Shown here piece after piece: positions 5,268 through 6,339 of a DNA stretch of 6,339 nucleotides. The translations under genes were made by a program, and so were the position numbers. The stretch is from Desulfobacterales bacterium (GTDB lineage Bacteria; Desulfobacterota; Desulfobacteria; Desulfobacterales; C00003106), in assembly GCA_030672555.1 (NCBI GenBank), contig DAOVGD010000104.1:1-6339 (forward strand), written 5' to 3'. The notes under the pieces are model-generated. The model worked only from the letters and a program-made list of their open reading frames with translations. It had not been told where the DNA came from and searched no databases. Positions within the stretch are counted from its first letter, which is position 1. Each line of letters opens with the position of its first letter.

Positions 5268-6042
5268 ATGCCTCCGGCACCCTTTCTTTTAAACACGGGA
5301 TAGTTTCCCTGAATTGGTCCAATAGGCTGAAATTTAGGGCCGCGGTGATAGATGCGCCCTTTTTGCCGGCTCTTGCAAGGACTTCTCCGTAGGGCGAGAT
5401 GATCCTGGAATGTCCTGCATAACTGAGGTCATGGTCCTTGCCGCATCTGTTGGCTGCTAAGACAAATACCTGGTTTTCGATAGCCCTTGCCGCAAGAAGG
5501 GTCTTCCAATGAGCCGCTCTTGAATCAGGCCACTGGGCCATGACGACTATGATTTTCGCTCCTTTAAGTGTGAGCGAGCGGCAAAGTTCCGGAAACCTGA
5601 GGTCGTAACAGATGAGCAGTCCCACCGGGCCGACAGATGTCGGGCAGACAACTCCCCTTTGGCCTCCATGAAACCATTGGTCTTCTCCGGTAAGTGAGAA
5701 CAGGTGAATCTTTTGATAGGTTCCAGAGATTCCGCCTTTTTCATCGACCAGGTATGCGGTATTAAAAATCTTTCCCTCGACCTTTTCAGGGAGTGAGCCA
5801 ATGATAATTGTGTTGGTTTCTTTTGCGAGCCGGGATATCTCGTCCAGAATACCCGGGGTGGTCTCTGACAGCCGGCCAAGCTCTTGATTCGCAAAACCTG
5901 TGGACCACATCTCAGGAAGGACTATCATTCGAACTCCTTGGCCCGCAAGCCTGCGAATACGCTGTTTGGCCTTTTTTAGATTGGAGTCAACATCTCCCAA
6001 TTTGACATCAAATTGTATGATCCCTGCGCGTATAGATTTCAT
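5260..6042 (-). CDS. Nitrilase-superfamily carbon-nitrogen hydrolase, omega-amidase (YafV/Nit2)-like
   Basis: The 260-residue protein has the full Glu-Lys-Cys triad of the nitrilase superfamily: Glu44 in VLPEMWSTGF, Lys111 in TYQKIHLFS and Cys145 in LLICYDLRFPE. The extra structural Glu120 (LTGEDQ) is also present. The MWSTGF segment, the AQWPDSRAAHWKTLLAARA block (169-187) and the YAGHS motif resemble the YafV/Nit2 omega-amidase branch. Those cytosolic enzymes hydrolyse alpha-ketoglutaramate or alpha-ketosuccinamate, often as metabolite repair. Other branches, such as N-carbamoylputrescine amidase or deaminated-glutathione amidase, cannot be ruled out. The ATG (6040-6042) has only a weak AAAAGAA site upstream, but MKSIRAGIIQFDVKLGD lines up with the normal start of the family. 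It is first in a two-gene operon with hldC; no biochemical link between them is obvious. No signal peptide is seen. Confidence 0.9.
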   Translation of the reverse strand: MKSIRAGIIQFDVKLGDVDSNLKKAKQRIRRLAGQGVRMIVLPEMWSTGFANQELGRLSETTPGILDEISRLAKETNTIIIGSLPEKVEGKIFNTAYLVDEKGGISGTYQKIHLFSLTGEDQWFHGGQRGVVCPTSVGPVGLLICYDLRFPELCRSLTLKGAKIIVVMAQWPDSRAAHWKTLLAARAIENQVFVLAANRCGKDHDLSYAGHSRIISPYGEVLARAGKKGASITAALNFSLLDQFRETIPCLKERVPEAYG

Positions 6043-6199
6043 GATGTGTTCTTTTAGGAACTAATTAGAATTATGTGATATCTAACATATAACCTTTTCA
6101 AAATCAAATGGAGCGCAAGGATCTGCCATGAATAAGTCAACAAAGTCAACTACGCTCCCCCTCATTTTTAAATATTTGCGAAGGAAGTATCTATGAGGC
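6043..6199. other. Non-coding region upstream of the nitrilase-family gene
   Basis: This AT-rich stretch should hold the promoter of the minus-strand hydrolase-hldC operon, but only a weak candidate was found: a minus-strand TTGATT followed 17 bases later by TAGATA. Small structures are GTTC-6-GAAC (6048-6061), next to the start codon, and the palindrome CTAATTAG (6061-6068). Further out are GGAGCG (6110-6115) pairing with CGCTCC (6153-6158) and a short direct repeat AAGTCAAC (6134-6141, 6143-6150). A minus-strand frame covers most of the region but matches no family I know. Confidence 0.4.
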
Positions 6200-6335
6200 T
6201 GTCCGAGAATTCTGATCCTACTGCAAAAGCGTGAGAAACGGCCCAAATTCCCGCAAGTTTTCGTCAAATAGGCCTGCTATTCTCCTCAAATTTGCGAAAA
6301 TTTTGTCTCGTTCTCACTCTTTTTCGTTACGGACA
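6200..6335. mobile_element. MITE-like palindromic intergenic element
   Basis: TGTCCG (6200-6205) and CGGACA (6330-6335) are perfect short terminal inverted repeats. Inside, 6231-6271 (starting GTGAGAA) and 6277-6317 (ending TTCTCAC) form an ungapped imperfect inverted repeat, 28 of 41 positions pairing around a 5-base loop GCCTG. Pairing continues outward to 6223 and 6325 (34 of 49). No transposase or other coding sequence is inside. Size, symmetry and terminal repeats suit a miniature inverted-repeat element or a REP/BIME-like structural repeat. A target-site duplication is not evident, and the window ends 4 bases beyond it. Confidence 0.5.
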
Positions 6336-6339
6336 TAAT

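Noticed and set aside
6082..6267. 61-codon minus-strand frame ending before the hydrolase gene
   Set aside because: It begins inside the palindromic element, has no recognisable domain and no good ribosome site; treated as non-coding.

Overview
The window reads as a chromosomal segment of a Gram-negative anaerobe, most likely a deltaproteobacterium (Desulfobacterota-like). The reasons are a soluble PAS/histidine kinase/receiver hybrid with a cysteine-rich PAS insertion, a pgeF-xerC-hslV cluster, a stand-alone heptose-1-phosphate adenylyltransferase (so the cell makes LPS heptose), and intergenic TGTCATT-type heptad repeats. The taxonomic call is inference; there is no rRNA or marker phylogeny here.

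Layout. Bases 1-212 hold the end of a CheX-like protein on the plus strand. Bases 213-415 are a leader region with a GC-rich hairpin, a doubtful 31-codon frame and a weak terminator-like fold. Bases 416-2023 encode the hybrid histidine kinase. It converges, with only 15 bases between stops, on a tightly packed minus-strand operon: pgeF (TTG start) > xerC (ATGA overlap) > hslV (TAA directly abutting ATG). No hslU follows hslV. A 60-base divergent intergenic region separates pgeF from a small plus-strand DUF2905 membrane protein. That gene converges on a second minus-strand operon, a nitrilase-family hydrolase followed by hldC/rfaE2 (8-base overlap). The convergent gap (4519-4796) contains a striking element: 38-base inverted repeats made of TGTCATT-like heptads, 35/38 matching, enclosing 188 AT-rich bases. 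The right end (6043-6339) is non-coding and holds a 136-base palindromic, MITE-like unit with TGTCCG/CGGACA ends.

How the genes work together. They are mostly housekeeping: peptidoglycan precursor quality control (PgeF), chromosome dimer resolution (XerC), ATP-dependent proteolysis (HslV), LPS inner-core heptose activation (HldC) and amide hydrolysis, possibly metabolite repair. The CheX-like protein and the hybrid kinase are a signalling block next to them, with no cognate regulator gene in view.

No clear new multi-gene system is visible. The points most worth following are the two non-coding inverted-repeat elements, the hslV without an adjacent hslU, and the Cys cluster in the kinase PAS domain.
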